Assembly (NCBI RefSeq): GCF_024704385.1
Contig: NZ_JAJDFX010000002.1
Location: 3,348,001-3,412,000, forward strand
Direction: 5' to 3'
DNA: 64,000 bases
DNA from: Cellulomonas sp. P24
GTDB taxonomy: Bacteria > Actinomycetota > Actinomycetes > Actinomycetales > Cellulomonadaceae
Shown here: positions 47,111-61,306 of the stretch, in pieces
How the letters are laid out: each line of letters starts with the position of its first letter
How positions within the stretch are numbered: position 1 is the stretch's first letter
Position numbers and translations under genes: made by a program
The notes under the pieces: model-generated
Seen by the model: only the letters and a program-made list of their open reading frames with translations
What the model was told of the DNA's origin: nothing
Database searches by the model: none

Positions 47111-48228
47111 AGGTCTACGCGCTCGTCCTCCTCATCGCCGCCTCCGTCACCTACGTGACCACCCCGGTCGCCCGGTGGGCCGCGCTCCGGGTCGGGGCGA
47201 TCACCGCGGTGCGTTCGCGCGACGTGCACGCCGTGCCGACGCCTCGGCTCGGTGGCGTCGCGATGCTCGCGGGACTCGTGGTCGGGGTCGTGGTCGCGAG
47301 CCGGACGCCGTTCCTGGCAGGGGTCTTCGCGGACTCGCACGAGGCGTGGGGCATCCTCGGTGGCGCGACGCTCGTGTGCCTGCTCGGGGTGGCCGACGAC
47401 ATCTGGGACCTCGACTGGGTCACCAAGCTGATCGGCCAGATCCTCGGGGCGCTCCTGATGGCATGGCAGCACGTGCAGCTCACGTCGTTGCCGATCGGCG
47501 GGCTGCTCGTCGGGTCGAGCCAGATGTACCTGCTGGTCACGGTCCTGTTCGTGGTCGTGGCCATCAACGCCGTGAACTTCGTCGACGGTCTGGACGGTCT
47601 GGCCGCGGGGATGATCGCGATCGGCGGACTGGCGTTCTTCGCCTACACCTACCGGCTCACGATGGCGGCGAGCCAGACCGACTACGCGAACCTCGCGAGC
47701 CTCGTCGTCGTCGCGCTCGTCGGCGCGTGCATCGGCTTCCTGCCGCACAACTTCTACCCGGCGCGGATCTTCATGGGCGACTCGGGGTCCATGGTGATCG
47801 GGCTGACGATGGCGGCGGCGACGATCGTCGTCACGGGACAGATCGACCCGGCCGTCGTCTCCGAGCGGCAGTCGATCCCGGCCTACCTCCCGATCGTGCT
47901 GCCGCTCGCCGTGCTTCTCCTGCCACTGCTCGACATGGCGCTCGCGGTGGTGCGGCGCGTCGGTGCCGGGCACTCACCGTTCCACCCCGACCGCATGCAC
48001 CTGCACCACCGTCTGCTCGCGCTCGGACACTCGCACCGTCGCGCGGTGATCATCATGTACCTGTGGACCGCGGTGGCGGCGTTCGGTGCGGCCTCGTTGG
48101 TCATCCTGTCCACCACCACCGCGCTGATCCTGCTCGGAGGTGGCACCGTCGTCTCCACCCTGCTCACCCTCGGCCCACTCCGTGGCCGGGTGCGGACCCC
48201 CGCCGTCCCGAGAGGACACGCGTCATGA
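47107..48228 (+). CDS. Undecaprenyl-phosphate sugar-1-phosphate transferase (WecA/TagO type)
   Basis: The 373-residue protein has about ten helices and the MraY/WecA/TagO motifs: RSRDVHAVPTPRLGGVAM, LLGVADDIWDLD (the Asp-Asp Mg site), NAVNFVDGLDGLAAG, NFYPARIFMGDSGS and HPDRMHLHHRLL. It links a sugar phosphate, probably GlcNAc-1-P, to the lipid carrier to begin a cell-wall glycopolymer. It is fused by GTGA overlap to tsaC and by ATGA to the atpI-like gene. Confidence 0.92.
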   Translation: MKVYALVLLIAASVTYVTTPVARWAALRVGAITAVRSRDVHAVPTPRLGGVAMLAGLVVGVVVASRTPFLAGVFADSHEAWGILGGATLVCLLGVADDIWDLDWVTKLIGQILGALLMAWQHVQLTSLPIGGLLVGSSQMYLLVTVLFVVVAINAVNFVDGLDGLAAGMIAIGGLAFFAYTYRLTMAASQTDYANLASLVVVALVGACIGFLPHNFYPARIFMGDSGSMVIGLTMAAATIVVTGQIDPAVVSERQSIPAYLPIVLPLAVLLLPLLDMALAVVRRVGAGHSPFHPDRMHLHHRLLALGHSHRRAVIIMYLWTAVAAFGAASLVILSTTTALILLGGGTVVSTLLTLGPLRGRVRTPAVPRGHAS

Positions 48229-48731
48229 CGAGTGCCGGCAGCTCCGGCCAGGCCCCGGAGCCGACCCGCGACGACCGACCGTCCACCGCCGCCGACGTGT
48301 TCAGGATGGCGCTGCGGAGCATGCTGTGGCTGCTCGTGGTCCTCACGGTGGTGGGTGGTGCCACGGGCTGGGCCACGAGAGGGCTGCCGGGCGTCTGGGG
48401 GGCGCTGATCGGCGTCGGGATCACGCTGGTCTTCAGCGGGACCACCGTCGTGGCGATGCTCCGGACGGCGGAGTCGAGCGCGACGACCACCGCGGCGGTC
48501 GTGCTGGGCAGCTGGCTCGCCAAGATGCTCGTCGTGATCGTGGTGCTCGCTGTGATCAGGGACCAGGTCTTCTTTGACCACGCTGTGCTCGCTGCTGTCC
48601 TGGCCGTCGGGGTGGTCGGATCTGCACTCCTGGACTTCCGGGCGGTCCAGCGTGGACGCGTTCCCTATGTCGAGACCATGAGACGACCCGAATCGACCGA
48701 CGGTCCAGGTCGGGAAGACGGCCGCAGATAG
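48225..48731 (+). CDS. atpI: AtpI-like membrane protein at the head of the ATP synthase genes
   Basis: This 168-residue protein has four hydrophobic helices between about 30 and 130 with charged ends. Sequence similarity to AtpI is weak, as is usual; position between a WecA-type gene and atpB is the main evidence. AtpI helps assemble the c-ring. It starts ATGA-coupled to the gene before it. Confidence 0.75.
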   Translation: MTSAGSSGQAPEPTRDDRPSTAADVFRMALRSMLWLLVVLTVVGGATGWATRGLPGVWGALIGVGITLVFSGTTVVAMLRTAESSATTTAAVVLGSWLAKMLVVIVVLAVIRDQVFFDHAVLAAVLAVGVVGSALLDFRAVQRGRVPYVETMRRPESTDGPGREDGRR

Positions 48732-48733
48732 GT

Positions 48734-48739
48734 TACGCT
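48734..48739 (+). promoter_or_regulatory. Candidate -10 element (TACGCT) for atpBEFHAGDC
   Basis: TACGCT starts three bases after the atpI stop and would give an atpB leader of about 70 bases. It would let the synthase genes be transcribed separately from the wecA-atpI unit. Confidence 0.5.
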
Positions 48740-48817
48740 TCACCCGATCCATGATGGCCAGGTGCCTCGAAGTCTTCGCGGCGCAGGTCCGAGTTCAGGA
48801 CTCGCGCAATGTAGCGA

Positions 48818-50554
<1,737 letters not shown>

Positions 50555-50555
<1 letters not shown>

Positions 50556-51367
50556 TGCGCGGAGCGAGCCAGGCGTCCTTGCAGTCGGTGCAGCACCGGT
50601 TCGAGCCGGTGCTGCGGGCCGCGGGCGGGCAGGCGGTCGTCCTCGGTGAGCAGCTGTTCACCGTGGTGGACGCGCTCGACGGTTCGGGCTCGCTGCGGCG
50701 CGCACTCACGGACCCGGCGACCGACAGCGAGGCCAAGGCCCACCTGGCCGAGGCGGTCCTCGCCAAGGCAGATCCGCGTGTGTCCTCGGTCGTCGCGGAC
50801 CTCGCGCGTTCGCGCTGGTCGGCGGAGGCGGACCTCGCGGACGCCGTCGAGGAGCTCGGGTTCTCGGCGGTGCTCGCTGCCGCCGAGTCGGAGGGGGCCC
50901 TCCAGGCGGTCGAGGACGAGCTGTTCCGGCTCACCAAGGCGCTGGCGGGTCACCGCGAGCTGCGCCGGTCGCTCGTCGACGTGCGGGCATCGGCGTCGGC
51001 GCGAGCCGACCTGGTCGGCGCGCTGGTGGCCGGCAAGGTCCACGAGGCCACGTCGATCATGACGCGTCGTGCGGCCTACGCCCCGCGCGGTCGCTCGTTC
51101 GTCGTGACGCTGGTCCACCTGGGCGCGATGGCGGCGCATCGACGCGACAGGGTCGTGGCGTCGGTGACCTCGGCGACAGAGCTGTCGCCGATTCAGCTCG
51201 ACCGGCTCGGCGCCATCCTGGAGCGCGCCTACGGGCGCACCCTCCAGCTCAACGTGACCGTGGACGCCGATGTGCTCGGCGGACTCAGGATCCAGACGGG
51301 CGCCGACGTCGTCGACTCCACGATGCTGGCGCGCCTCGCCGAGGCGCGCCGCGCGATCGCCACATGA
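50555..51367 (+). CDS. atpH: ATP synthase subunit delta
   Basis: This 270-residue delta subunit sits on top of F1 and binds subunit b. It is longer than the E. coli form (177) but usual for actinobacteria. The OSCP-type C-terminal region (RRDRVVASVTSATELSPIQ and GGLRIQTGADVVDSTM) is clear. The start is the ATG at 50555; a GTG directly before it (50552) is an alternative. Confidence 0.94.
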
Positions 51368-51436
51368 CGGATCGATCCGTCCGCAGACAGAACGTACGAC
51401 GGCACCGTCCGGTGCAGTCACGACAGGAGAAGAGCA

Positions 51437-53065
<1,629 letters not shown>

Positions 53066-53067
53066 GC

Positions 53068-55528
<2,461 letters not shown>

Positions 55529-55576
55529 GTGCCGTCGACCTGTCGCTGATCCGTTCACCACGACCAAGGAGGCCGA

Positions 55577-55861
55577 GTGGCTCACCTCGAAGTTGAGCTC
55601 GTCGATGCGGAGGGGCGTGTCTGGTCCGGCCAGGCCGCCATGGTCACTGCGCCCACCGTCGAGGGCGAGATCGGGATCCTGGTCGGTCATGAGCCGTTGC
55701 TCGCCGTGCTGCGTGCCGGTGAGGTCCGCATCAAGCCGGCCGAGGGTCCGACGATCCGTGGCACCGTGAACGGGGGGTTCCTCTCGGTCGACTCCGACAC
55801 CGTGACCGTGGTGGCCGACGAGGCGATCATCGTCTCCGGCGCCGGTACCTCGACGCGCTGA
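55577..55861 (+). CDS. atpC: ATP synthase subunit epsilon, short form
   Basis: The 94-residue protein is only the beta-sandwich domain of epsilon (LEVELVDAEGRVWSG, GEIGILVGHEPLL, GGFLSVDSDTVTVV). The C-terminal two-helix domain, which inhibits ATP hydrolysis in E. coli (138 residues), is missing. Short epsilons occur in related actinobacteria. AAGGAGG lies before the GTG start. The stop is clean, with no helix coding in another frame because DUF2550 begins 14 bases on. Confidence 0.95.
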   Translation: MAHLEVELVDAEGRVWSGQAAMVTAPTVEGEIGILVGHEPLLAVLRAGEVRIKPAEGPTIRGTVNGGFLSVDSDTVTVVADEAIIVSGAGTSTR

Positions 55862-55874
55862 GTCGGGGTCGTCC

Positions 55875-56327
55875 GTGCCGGAAGCCGCGATCTGGATCTC
55901 GTTCGGAGTCCTTGTCGCCGCGCTGGCGGTGGTCGTCGTCCTCGGCCTGACCAGGGTGCACTCGCTCAACAGGCGGGTGGGGTCGTTCGCCTGTGCGGTC
56001 CGACCTGTGGTGGTGGGGGGCACTCGCGCGACGCCGGGGCCGGAGGCGCTGGTCTGGTCGCAAGGTGTCGCGCACTACGGGGTCGGACGGCTGGACTGGT
56101 GGCGGATCTGGTCGCTGTCGCCGCGACCGGCACTGGTGTGGGACCGTTCTGACCTCGTGGTGCTGGGACGGCGGGGGATGGAGGCGGTGGGTCGGCCCGA
56201 CCTCTTCGAGGTACGGTGCCGCCACCACGGCGACGAGTTCGAGCTCGCGATGTCTCCTGACGCCTATGCCGGGATGATGTCGTGGTTGGAGTCGGCGCCG
56301 CCGCGGTCCGGCGACCGCGTCATCTGA
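55875..56327 (+). CDS. DUF2550 family membrane-anchored protein
   Basis: This 150-residue protein has one N-terminal helix (about 6-26) and a soluble beta-rich remainder with [20 protein letters not shown], typical of DUF2550. The family is actinobacterial and usually lies between atpC and nucS, as here. Function is unknown. It starts at a GTG. Confidence 0.9.
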   Translation: MPEAAIWISFGVLVAALAVVVVLGLTRVHSLNRRVGSFACAVRPVVVGGTRATPGPEALVWSQGVAHYGVGRLDWWRIWSLSPRPALVWDRSDLVVLGRRGMEAVGRPDLFEVRCRHHGDEFELAMSPDAYAGMMSWLESAPPRSGDRVI

Positions 56328-56391
56328 CGTCCGTCAGGGTGGGGGCCGTCGGGGCACCGGCGGTGTCGACGAACGAGGAAGAGGACATCCG

Positions 56392-57087
56392 TTGCGTCTG
56401 GTGATCGCGAGCTGCTCTGCCCGGTACACCGGTCGACTCAACGCTCATCTCCCGTTCGCCACGCGGCTGCTGGTGGTCAAGGCCGACGGGAGCGTGCTCC
56501 TGCACTCCGACGGCGGCTCGTACAAGCCGCTGAACTGGATGAGCCCGCCGTGCAACCTCCACGTCGTGGAGCCGGACGAGGAGTCCCGCGGTCGCGGCGT
56601 CAGCCAGGTGTGGACGGTGCAGCATGCCAAGAGCGACGACCGGCTCGAGATCGAGCTGTACGAGGTCGTGCACGACTCGGCGCACGAGCTGGGTGTCGAC
56701 CCGGGCCTGGTGAAGGACGGGGTGGAGGCGCACCTCCAGGAGATGCTCGCCGCACAGATCGACCTGCTCGGTGCGGGATCGACACTGGTCCGCAGGGAGT
56801 TCCCGACAGCGATCGGTCCGGTCGACATCGTCGCGCGTGACGCCACGGGTACCACGGTCGCGGTGGAGATCAAGCGGCGCGGCGACATCGACGGGGTCGA
56901 GCAGCTGACCCGCTACCTCGCGCTCCTCAACCGCGATCCTCACCTGGCACCCGTCCGAGGGGTGTTCGCGGCCCAGGAGATCAAGCCGCAGGCGCGGGTC
57001 CTCGCCGAGGATCGTGGCATCAGCTGTCTTGTCCTCGACTACGACGCGATGCGTGGGGTCGACGACGTCGACTCCCGGCTCTTCTAG
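56392..57087 (+). CDS. nucS: Mismatch-specific endonuclease NucS/EndoMS
   Basis: The 231-residue protein cleaves both strands at G-T, G-G and T-T mismatches in the non-canonical repair system of actinobacteria and archaea that lack MutS/MutL. The N-terminal DNA-binding domain begins [20 protein letters not shown]. The RecB-like nuclease has [12 protein letters not shown] and [20 protein letters not shown] with the catalytic Asp, Glu and Lys. The C-terminus ends DSRLF, the beta-clamp contact. The start is a TTG behind GAGG. Confidence 0.96.
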   Translation: MRLVIASCSARYTGRLNAHLPFATRLLVVKADGSVLLHSDGGSYKPLNWMSPPCNLHVVEPDEESRGRGVSQVWTVQHAKSDDRLEIELYEVVHDSAHELGVDPGLVKDGVEAHLQEMLAAQIDLLGAGSTLVRREFPTAIGPVDIVARDATGTTVAVEIKRRGDIDGVEQLTRYLALLNRDPHLAPVRGVFAAQEIKPQARVLAEDRGISCLVLDYDAMRGVDDVDSRLF

Positions 57088-57188
57088 CGAACCTCGCGCG
57101 CGGACGGCGCGTCGGAGGCTCGACGGCCACGCGCAGTCGCGGTATCGTATCGATTCGATCCTGAGTCCTGGCGGTGCGCCGTTCGACT

Positions 57189-57202
57189 CGGGAGCGCTCC
57201 CA
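57189..57202. promoter_or_regulatory. CebR/CelR-type LacI-family operator
   Basis: CGGGAGCGCTCCCA matches 13 of 14 bases of the known CebR/CelR site TGGGAGCGCTCCCA, which is released by cellobiose or cello-oligosaccharides. It lies 23 bases before the beta-glucosidase ATG, and TATCGT at 57143-57148 is a likely -10, so bound repressor would block transcription. Confidence 0.88.
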
Positions 57203-57225
57203 CGACAACGACGAGGATCCCCCGC

Positions 57226-58671
57226 ATGACGAGCACACGTACCTCCGGCCGGACGTTCCCGGCAGGCTTCCTCTGGGGCTCCGCCACCGCCTCGTACCAG
57301 ATCGAGGGGGCGGTCGCCGAGGACGGTCGCGGTCCGTCGATCTGGGACACGTTCTCCGCGACACCCGGGAAGGTCCTGAACGGCGACACCGGGGCAGTGG
57401 CGGACGACCACTACCACCGCGTGACCGAGGACGTCGCCACCATGAAGGCGCTCGGCCTGCAGGCCTACCGGTTCTCGATCGCCTGGCCGCGGATCCAGCC
57501 GACGGGCTCGGGAGCGGTCAACCAGAAGGGGGTGGACTTCTACTCGCGTCTGGTCGACCAGCTGATCGACGCAGGGATCGCACCGGTGGCCACGCTCTAC
57601 CACTGGGACCTGCCGCAGGCCCTCGAGGACGCCGGCGGCTGGCCGGCCCGCGACACCGCACACCGGTTCGCCGACTACGCGGCCGAGATGGCGCGTGCGC
57701 TCGGAGATCGCATCTCGCTGTGGACCACGCTGAACGAGCCGTGGTGCTCGGCGTACCTCGGCTACGCGAGCGGTGTGCACGCACCGGGCCGGACAGATGC
57801 GGCGGCCTCTCTCGCCGCGGTGCACCACCTCAACCTCGGGCACGGGCTCGCGGGTTCGGCGATCCGGGCCGAGCTCGGCGAGACGACGCCGGTCTCGATC
57901 ACGCTGAACCTGCACGTGATGTACCCGGAGGACCCGACGTCCGAGGCCGACCTGGACCAGGTGCGTCGTGCGGACGCCGTCGCGAACCGCGCCTTCCTCA
58001 ACCCGCTGCTCGACGGCTACTACCCGGACGACCTGCTCGCCGACACCGCCCACCTCACGGACTGGTCGTTCGTGCAGGACGGCGACACGGACGCGATCAG
58101 GATCCCGATCGATCTGCTGGGCGTGAACTACTACGCGACGCAGAAGGTCCGTCGTTACGCCGGCGACGGCCCGCGCCAGCAGGCCGACGGTCACAAGGCC
58201 TCGGCCGGATCGCCATGGGTCGGTGCCGACGACCTCGAGTTCGTCGAGGTGCCCGGCCCCTACACGGCGATGGGCTGGAACATCGACCCGCAGGGACTGG
58301 TCGACCTCCTGGGCTCGCTGCACGCGTCGTACCCGGACCAGCCGCTGGTCATCACCGAGAACGGCGCCGCCTTCGCGGACGAGGTCAGCGCCGACGGTCG
58401 TGTCCACGACGCCGATCGCGTCGCCTACCTGCACGATCACATCGATGCCGTCGGTCAGGCGCTCGAGGCGGGCGTCGACGTGCGCGGGTACTTCGTGTGG
58501 TCGTTGCTCGACAACTTCGAGTGGGCCTGGGGTTACGACCGCCGGTTCGGGATCGTGCGGGTCGACTACGACACCCTCGAGCGCACGTGGAAGGACTCGG
58601 CGTACTGGTACCGCGAGCTCCTGCGGACCGGGAGCGTCCCGCCGGTCGAGATCGCCCCGACCCTGGGGTGA
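57226..58671 (+). CDS. Glycoside hydrolase family 1 beta-glucosidase
   Basis: This 481-residue cytoplasmic enzyme hydrolyses cellobiose and similar beta-glucosides. The family N-terminus [19 protein letters not shown] is followed by the acid/base Glu171 in TLNEPW and the nucleophile Glu378 in ITENGAA. The C-terminal [16 protein letters not shown] is the aglycone/sugar site. No signal peptide is present, so uptake must be by a transporter elsewhere. The upstream CebR-type operator predicts induction by cellulose breakdown products. Confidence 0.96.
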   Translation: MTSTRTSGRTFPAGFLWGSATASYQIEGAVAEDGRGPSIWDTFSATPGKVLNGDTGAVADDHYHRVTEDVATMKALGLQAYRFSIAWPRIQPTGSGAVNQKGVDFYSRLVDQLIDAGIAPVATLYHWDLPQALEDAGGWPARDTAHRFADYAAEMARALGDRISLWTTLNEPWCSAYLGYASGVHAPGRTDAAASLAAVHHLNLGHGLAGSAIRAELGETTPVSITLNLHVMYPEDPTSEADLDQVRRADAVANRAFLNPLLDGYYPDDLLADTAHLTDWSFVQDGDTDAIRIPIDLLGVNYYATQKVRRYAGDGPRQQADGHKASAGSPWVGADDLEFVEVPGPYTAMGWNIDPQGLVDLLGSLHASYPDQPLVITENGAAFADEVSADGRVHDADRVAYLHDHIDAVGQALEAGVDVRGYFVWSLLDNFEWAWGYDRRFGIVRVDYDTLERTWKDSAYWYRELLRTGSVPPVEIAPTLG

Positions 58672-58677
58672 GGCCGC

Positions 58678-58709
58678 GGGCGGACGGCCGGTAGCCGGCC
58701 CGTCCGCCC
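58678..58709 (+). terminator. Hairpin terminator after beta-glucosidase
   Basis: GGGCGGACGG pairs with CCGTCCGCCC and an inner CCGG/CCGG extends the stem to 14 pairs around a TAG loop with one bulged base. It starts seven bases past the stop codon. Confidence 0.85.
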
Positions 58710-58735
58710 GTCACCCACGGGGGAGAATGGTCACC

Positions 58736-59032
58736 GTGCCCAGCAAGCGACCCTCGCGCCGACGTCAGCTCGGACCGCCGCCTCCGCTCGACCTCGACCG
58801 AGCTCTCGGGGGCCGCCGCAGCGAGAGCGCGCCGGACGGCGAGTGGACCGTGCAGCGCGTGCGGGGGTCGGACAAGTCGTACACGTGCCCCGGGTGCCGG
58901 CAGGTCATCCCCGCCGGCCTGACGCACGTCGTCGCATGGCAGGCAGACGGTCTCCTCGGTCCGGTCGCCGCGCTCGAGGACCGCCGGCACTGGCACCCGG
59001 CCTGCTGGGAGGCCCGGGCGCGGCGTCGCTGA
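58736..59032 (+). CDS. Conserved actinobacterial small zinc-ribbon-like protein
   Basis: This 98-residue protein has a basic N-terminus (KRPSRRRQ), then YTCPGCRQVIPAGLTHVVAW and HWHPACW. Two cysteines in CPGC and the later His and Cys would form a metal site. Similar small proteins are conserved in actinobacteria, sometimes labelled ATP/GTP-binding without proof. The GTG at 58736 comes seven bases after GAGAAT; an ATG nine bases upstream is the other choice. Confidence 0.75.
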   Translation: MPSKRPSRRRQLGPPPPLDLDRALGGRRSESAPDGEWTVQRVRGSDKSYTCPGCRQVIPAGLTHVVAWQADGLLGPVAALEDRRHWHPACWEARARRR

Positions 59033-59079
59033 TCCGTTCGGGCGACGGCGAGGAACGACCGACGGTCTCGGAGCCTCGT

Positions 59080-59085
59080 TAGGCT
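59080..59085 (+). promoter_or_regulatory. -10 element (TAGGCT) of the hydrolase pair
   Basis: TAGGCT is followed by six bases and the GTG at 59092, another leaderless arrangement. The second hydrolase should be on the same transcript. Confidence 0.65.
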
Positions 59086-59091
59086 CGGACC

Positions 59092-59856
59092 GTGAGCACC
59101 TCTCCCGCCGAGATCCGGTCGATGACGATCCTGCCTGCCCGCCGTACCGACATCGAGCTGCACACGGCAGACGGGCTGACCCTCGTGGGTGAGCTCTCCC
59201 TCCCCGCCGAGCGTGCCCCGGTCGCGACGCTCATCACCCTGCACCCGCTGCCGACCCACGGCGGGTACATGGACTCGCACGTCCTCCGGAAGGCGGCGTG
59301 GCGACTGCCCGCACTCGCCGACCTCGCGGTTCTCCGGTTCAACACGCGCGGCACGTCGAGCCCGCGAGGCACCAGCGAGGGAGCATTCGACGGCGGCGAC
59401 GCCGAACGCTTCGACGTGGCCGCGGCGATCGAGTTCGCGGAGTTCCACGACCTGCCGCACCGCTGGCTCGTCGGCTGGTCGTTCGGGACGGAGCTCGCTC
59501 TGATGCACGGTCACGACCCGGCCGTCGACGGGGCGATCCTGCTCTCGCCTCCTCTTCGTCGCGCCGGAGAAGAGGACCTGGCGGCGTGGGACACGTTCGG
59601 CAGACCGCTCGTTGCCCTGGTCCCCGAGTTCGACGACTACCTGCGTCCGGCCGAGGCCCGTGAGAGGTTCGCGCGCGTGCACCAGGCCGAGGTGATCGGC
59701 GTCGACGGAGCCAAGCACCTGTGGGTCGGTGAGGGCGCGGTCCGGCGGGTCCTCGACGAGATCGTCGCGCACGTCGTTCCTGACATCCCCGTCCCGCTGC
59801 CCGTGACCTGGGACGGCCCGGTCGCGACGGCGGACGCCGACGACCAGACCCGTTGA
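59092..59856 (+). CDS. Alpha/beta hydrolase
   Basis: The 254-residue protein has LITLHPLPTHGGYMDS (oxyanion region), LRFNTRGTSSPRGTSEG, the nucleophile elbow GWSFG and a late His (GAKHLW) with an Asp in EFDDYLRP. It resembles the family of short acyl or dienelactone-type hydrolases whose substrate is not predictable. It is TTGA-coupled to the next hydrolase. Confidence 0.85.
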   Translation: MSTSPAEIRSMTILPARRTDIELHTADGLTLVGELSLPAERAPVATLITLHPLPTHGGYMDSHVLRKAAWRLPALADLAVLRFNTRGTSSPRGTSEGAFDGGDAERFDVAAAIEFAEFHDLPHRWLVGWSFGTELALMHGHDPAVDGAILLSPPLRRAGEEDLAAWDTFGRPLVALVPEFDDYLRPAEARERFARVHQAEVIGVDGAKHLWVGEGAVRRVLDEIVAHVVPDIPVPLPVTWDGPVATADADDQTR

Positions 59857-60737
59857 CCGATCGGAGTCCCGCTGTGATCCCTGACGACCTGCTCGCCGTG
59901 CACCGGCTTCGCCCCGACGACCTCGGCAGCGGGGCGGTCCCGCTCGTCCTGCTGCACGGCTTCCCGCTCGACGGCCGCATGTGGGACGAGGTCGCGGCCC
60001 TGCTCCCGTCGGGCCGAGAGGTGCTCGCCATCGACCTCCCCGGTCTCGGGGGATCGCCGACGGGCGAGGACGTCGCGTCCGGCGTGCGCGCGGCCGGTGT
60101 CGAGGTTCCGCAGTCCCCGTCGCTCGAGGCAGCGGCCGAGGCCGTCTGGCTCACGCTGCAGCGACACGGGACGGAGCGAGCGGTCGTCGCGGGCCTGTCG
60201 ATGGGTGGGTACGTCGCGATGGCGCTCCTGGAGCGCCACCCGGAGCTCGTCGCGGGTCTGGCCCTGCTCGACACCCGGGCGGAGGCGGACGGCGCGGAGG
60301 CCGTCGCCAATCGGCTGAGGATCGCCGACACCGTGATCCGCGAGTCCGACGTCGAGGCCGTGCGGCCGATGGCGACGTCGTTGCTCGGCGAGACCAGCAG
60401 GACGACCCGCCACGATCTCGTGGATCGCCTGCGGGCCTGGATCGACGACCAGTCGCCGGACGGCGTGGCGTGGTCCCAACGGGCGATGGCCGCACGGCCG
60501 GACCGCACGTCGGTGCTGCGGAGCTTCGCCGGGCCCGCGCTGGTGATCGTCGGTGACGAGGACACGGTGACCCCGGTCGAGACGGCACGGACGCTGCACG
60601 AGGACCTCGCGGGATCGGTCCTCGTCGTCGTGCCTCACGCAGGGCACATGACCGCCGTCGAGAGACCGGGATCGGTCGCGGACGCGCTCGCGGATCTCGC
60701 AGCGCGCGTCGACAGCAGGGCAGAGCCGTCCGACTGA
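59853..60737 (+). CDS. Alpha/beta-fold hydrolase
   Basis: This 294-residue protein has VLLHGFPLDGRMWDEV, the elbow GLSMGGYVAMALLERHP, Asp in VIVGDEDTVTPVETA and His in VPHAGHMTAVERP, a full Ser-Asp-His triad. It fits the esterase/3-oxoadipate enol-lactonase-like group. The TTG start overlaps the upstream stop. The tandem 9-base repeat starts eight bases past its stop. Confidence 0.87.
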   Translation: MTDRSPAVIPDDLLAVHRLRPDDLGSGAVPLVLLHGFPLDGRMWDEVAALLPSGREVLAIDLPGLGGSPTGEDVASGVRAAGVEVPQSPSLEAAAEAVWLTLQRHGTERAVVAGLSMGGYVAMALLERHPELVAGLALLDTRAEADGAEAVANRLRIADTVIRESDVEAVRPMATSLLGETSRTTRHDLVDRLRAWIDDQSPDGVAWSQRAMAARPDRTSVLRSFAGPALVIVGDEDTVTPVETARTLHEDLAGSVLVVVPHAGHMTAVERPGSVADALADLAARVDSRAEPSD

Positions 60738-60744
60738 GAGCGTG

Positions 60745-60842
60745 CTCGGTCGCCTCGGTCGCCTCGGTCGCCTCGGTCGCCTCGGTCGCCTCGGTCGCCT
60801 CGGTCGCCTCGGTCGCCTCGGTCGCCTCGGTCGCCTCGGTCA
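60745..60842. repeat. 9-base tandem repeat, about 11 units
   Basis: CTCGGTCGC repeats ten times without a mismatch, plus a partial unit. It fills the gap between two convergent genes and ends at the stop codon of the minus-strand gene. It is a likely variable-number locus. Because it is perfect, it is young or maintained by slippage. Confidence 0.95.
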
Positions 60843-61271
60843 GTCCGGACGGCGGCTGCGGATGCGGTCGAGCGCCACGGAGAGCTCGATCGACTCGCCG
60901 TCACGCCCGCCGGCGCCCAGGACGAGCGGCGGGTCGCTCGGCGTGAGGATCGCGCCGCGGAGCCAGGCCGAGACCGACGGCGGCACCGACAACACGTAGA
61001 ACTCGCCGTCGGTCCCGACGGCGAGGCTCTCGTTCCGCTTGAGGTACCAGCCGGTGAGCGAGGTGCGGTAGCGGTGGCGTCCATCGGTGCCCTGGGCACG
61101 GAGCGGCACCGGCGCCGGGCCGAGCTCGAGCGCCTCCCGGACGAAGTCGGCGAGCAGCGCGCGGGCCCGGCCGGACTCCGCGGCGCGACGTCGCTCGAGA
61201 GCGGCGTGGTGCGCGGAGGTCGTGGCCCGGCGGTTCTCCCGCCACGCCGTGCCGTCAGAGCCGGCAGCCAA
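60840..61271 (-). CDS. Unknown conserved-looking protein
   Basis: I do not recognise a family. The 143-residue protein has a basic helical N-terminus, then RYRTSLTGWYLKRNESLAVG and FYVLSVPPSVSAWLRG, which look like a compact beta-rich domain. No signal or membrane segment is seen. The start is taken as a TTG at 61271 behind GGGGG; it could lie further in. It follows the coiled-coil gene on the same strand by 35 bases, so they may be co-transcribed. Confidence 0.65.
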   Translation of the reverse strand: MAAGSDGTAWRENRRATTSAHHAALERRRAAESGRARALLADFVREALELGPAPVPLRAQGTDGRHRYRTSLTGWYLKRNESLAVGTDGEFYVLSVPPSVSAWLRGAILTPSDPPLVLGAGGRDGESIELSVALDRIRSRRPD

Positions 61272-61306
61272 CCCGGACCCCCGCCGTCGTCGGTCGGACG
61301 GGCACG

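Noticed and set aside
60635-61099. A minus-strand frame containing RGD repeats
   Set aside because: It overlaps the hydrolase gene and reads the 9-base repeat in a different frame from the supported gene at 60840-61271.
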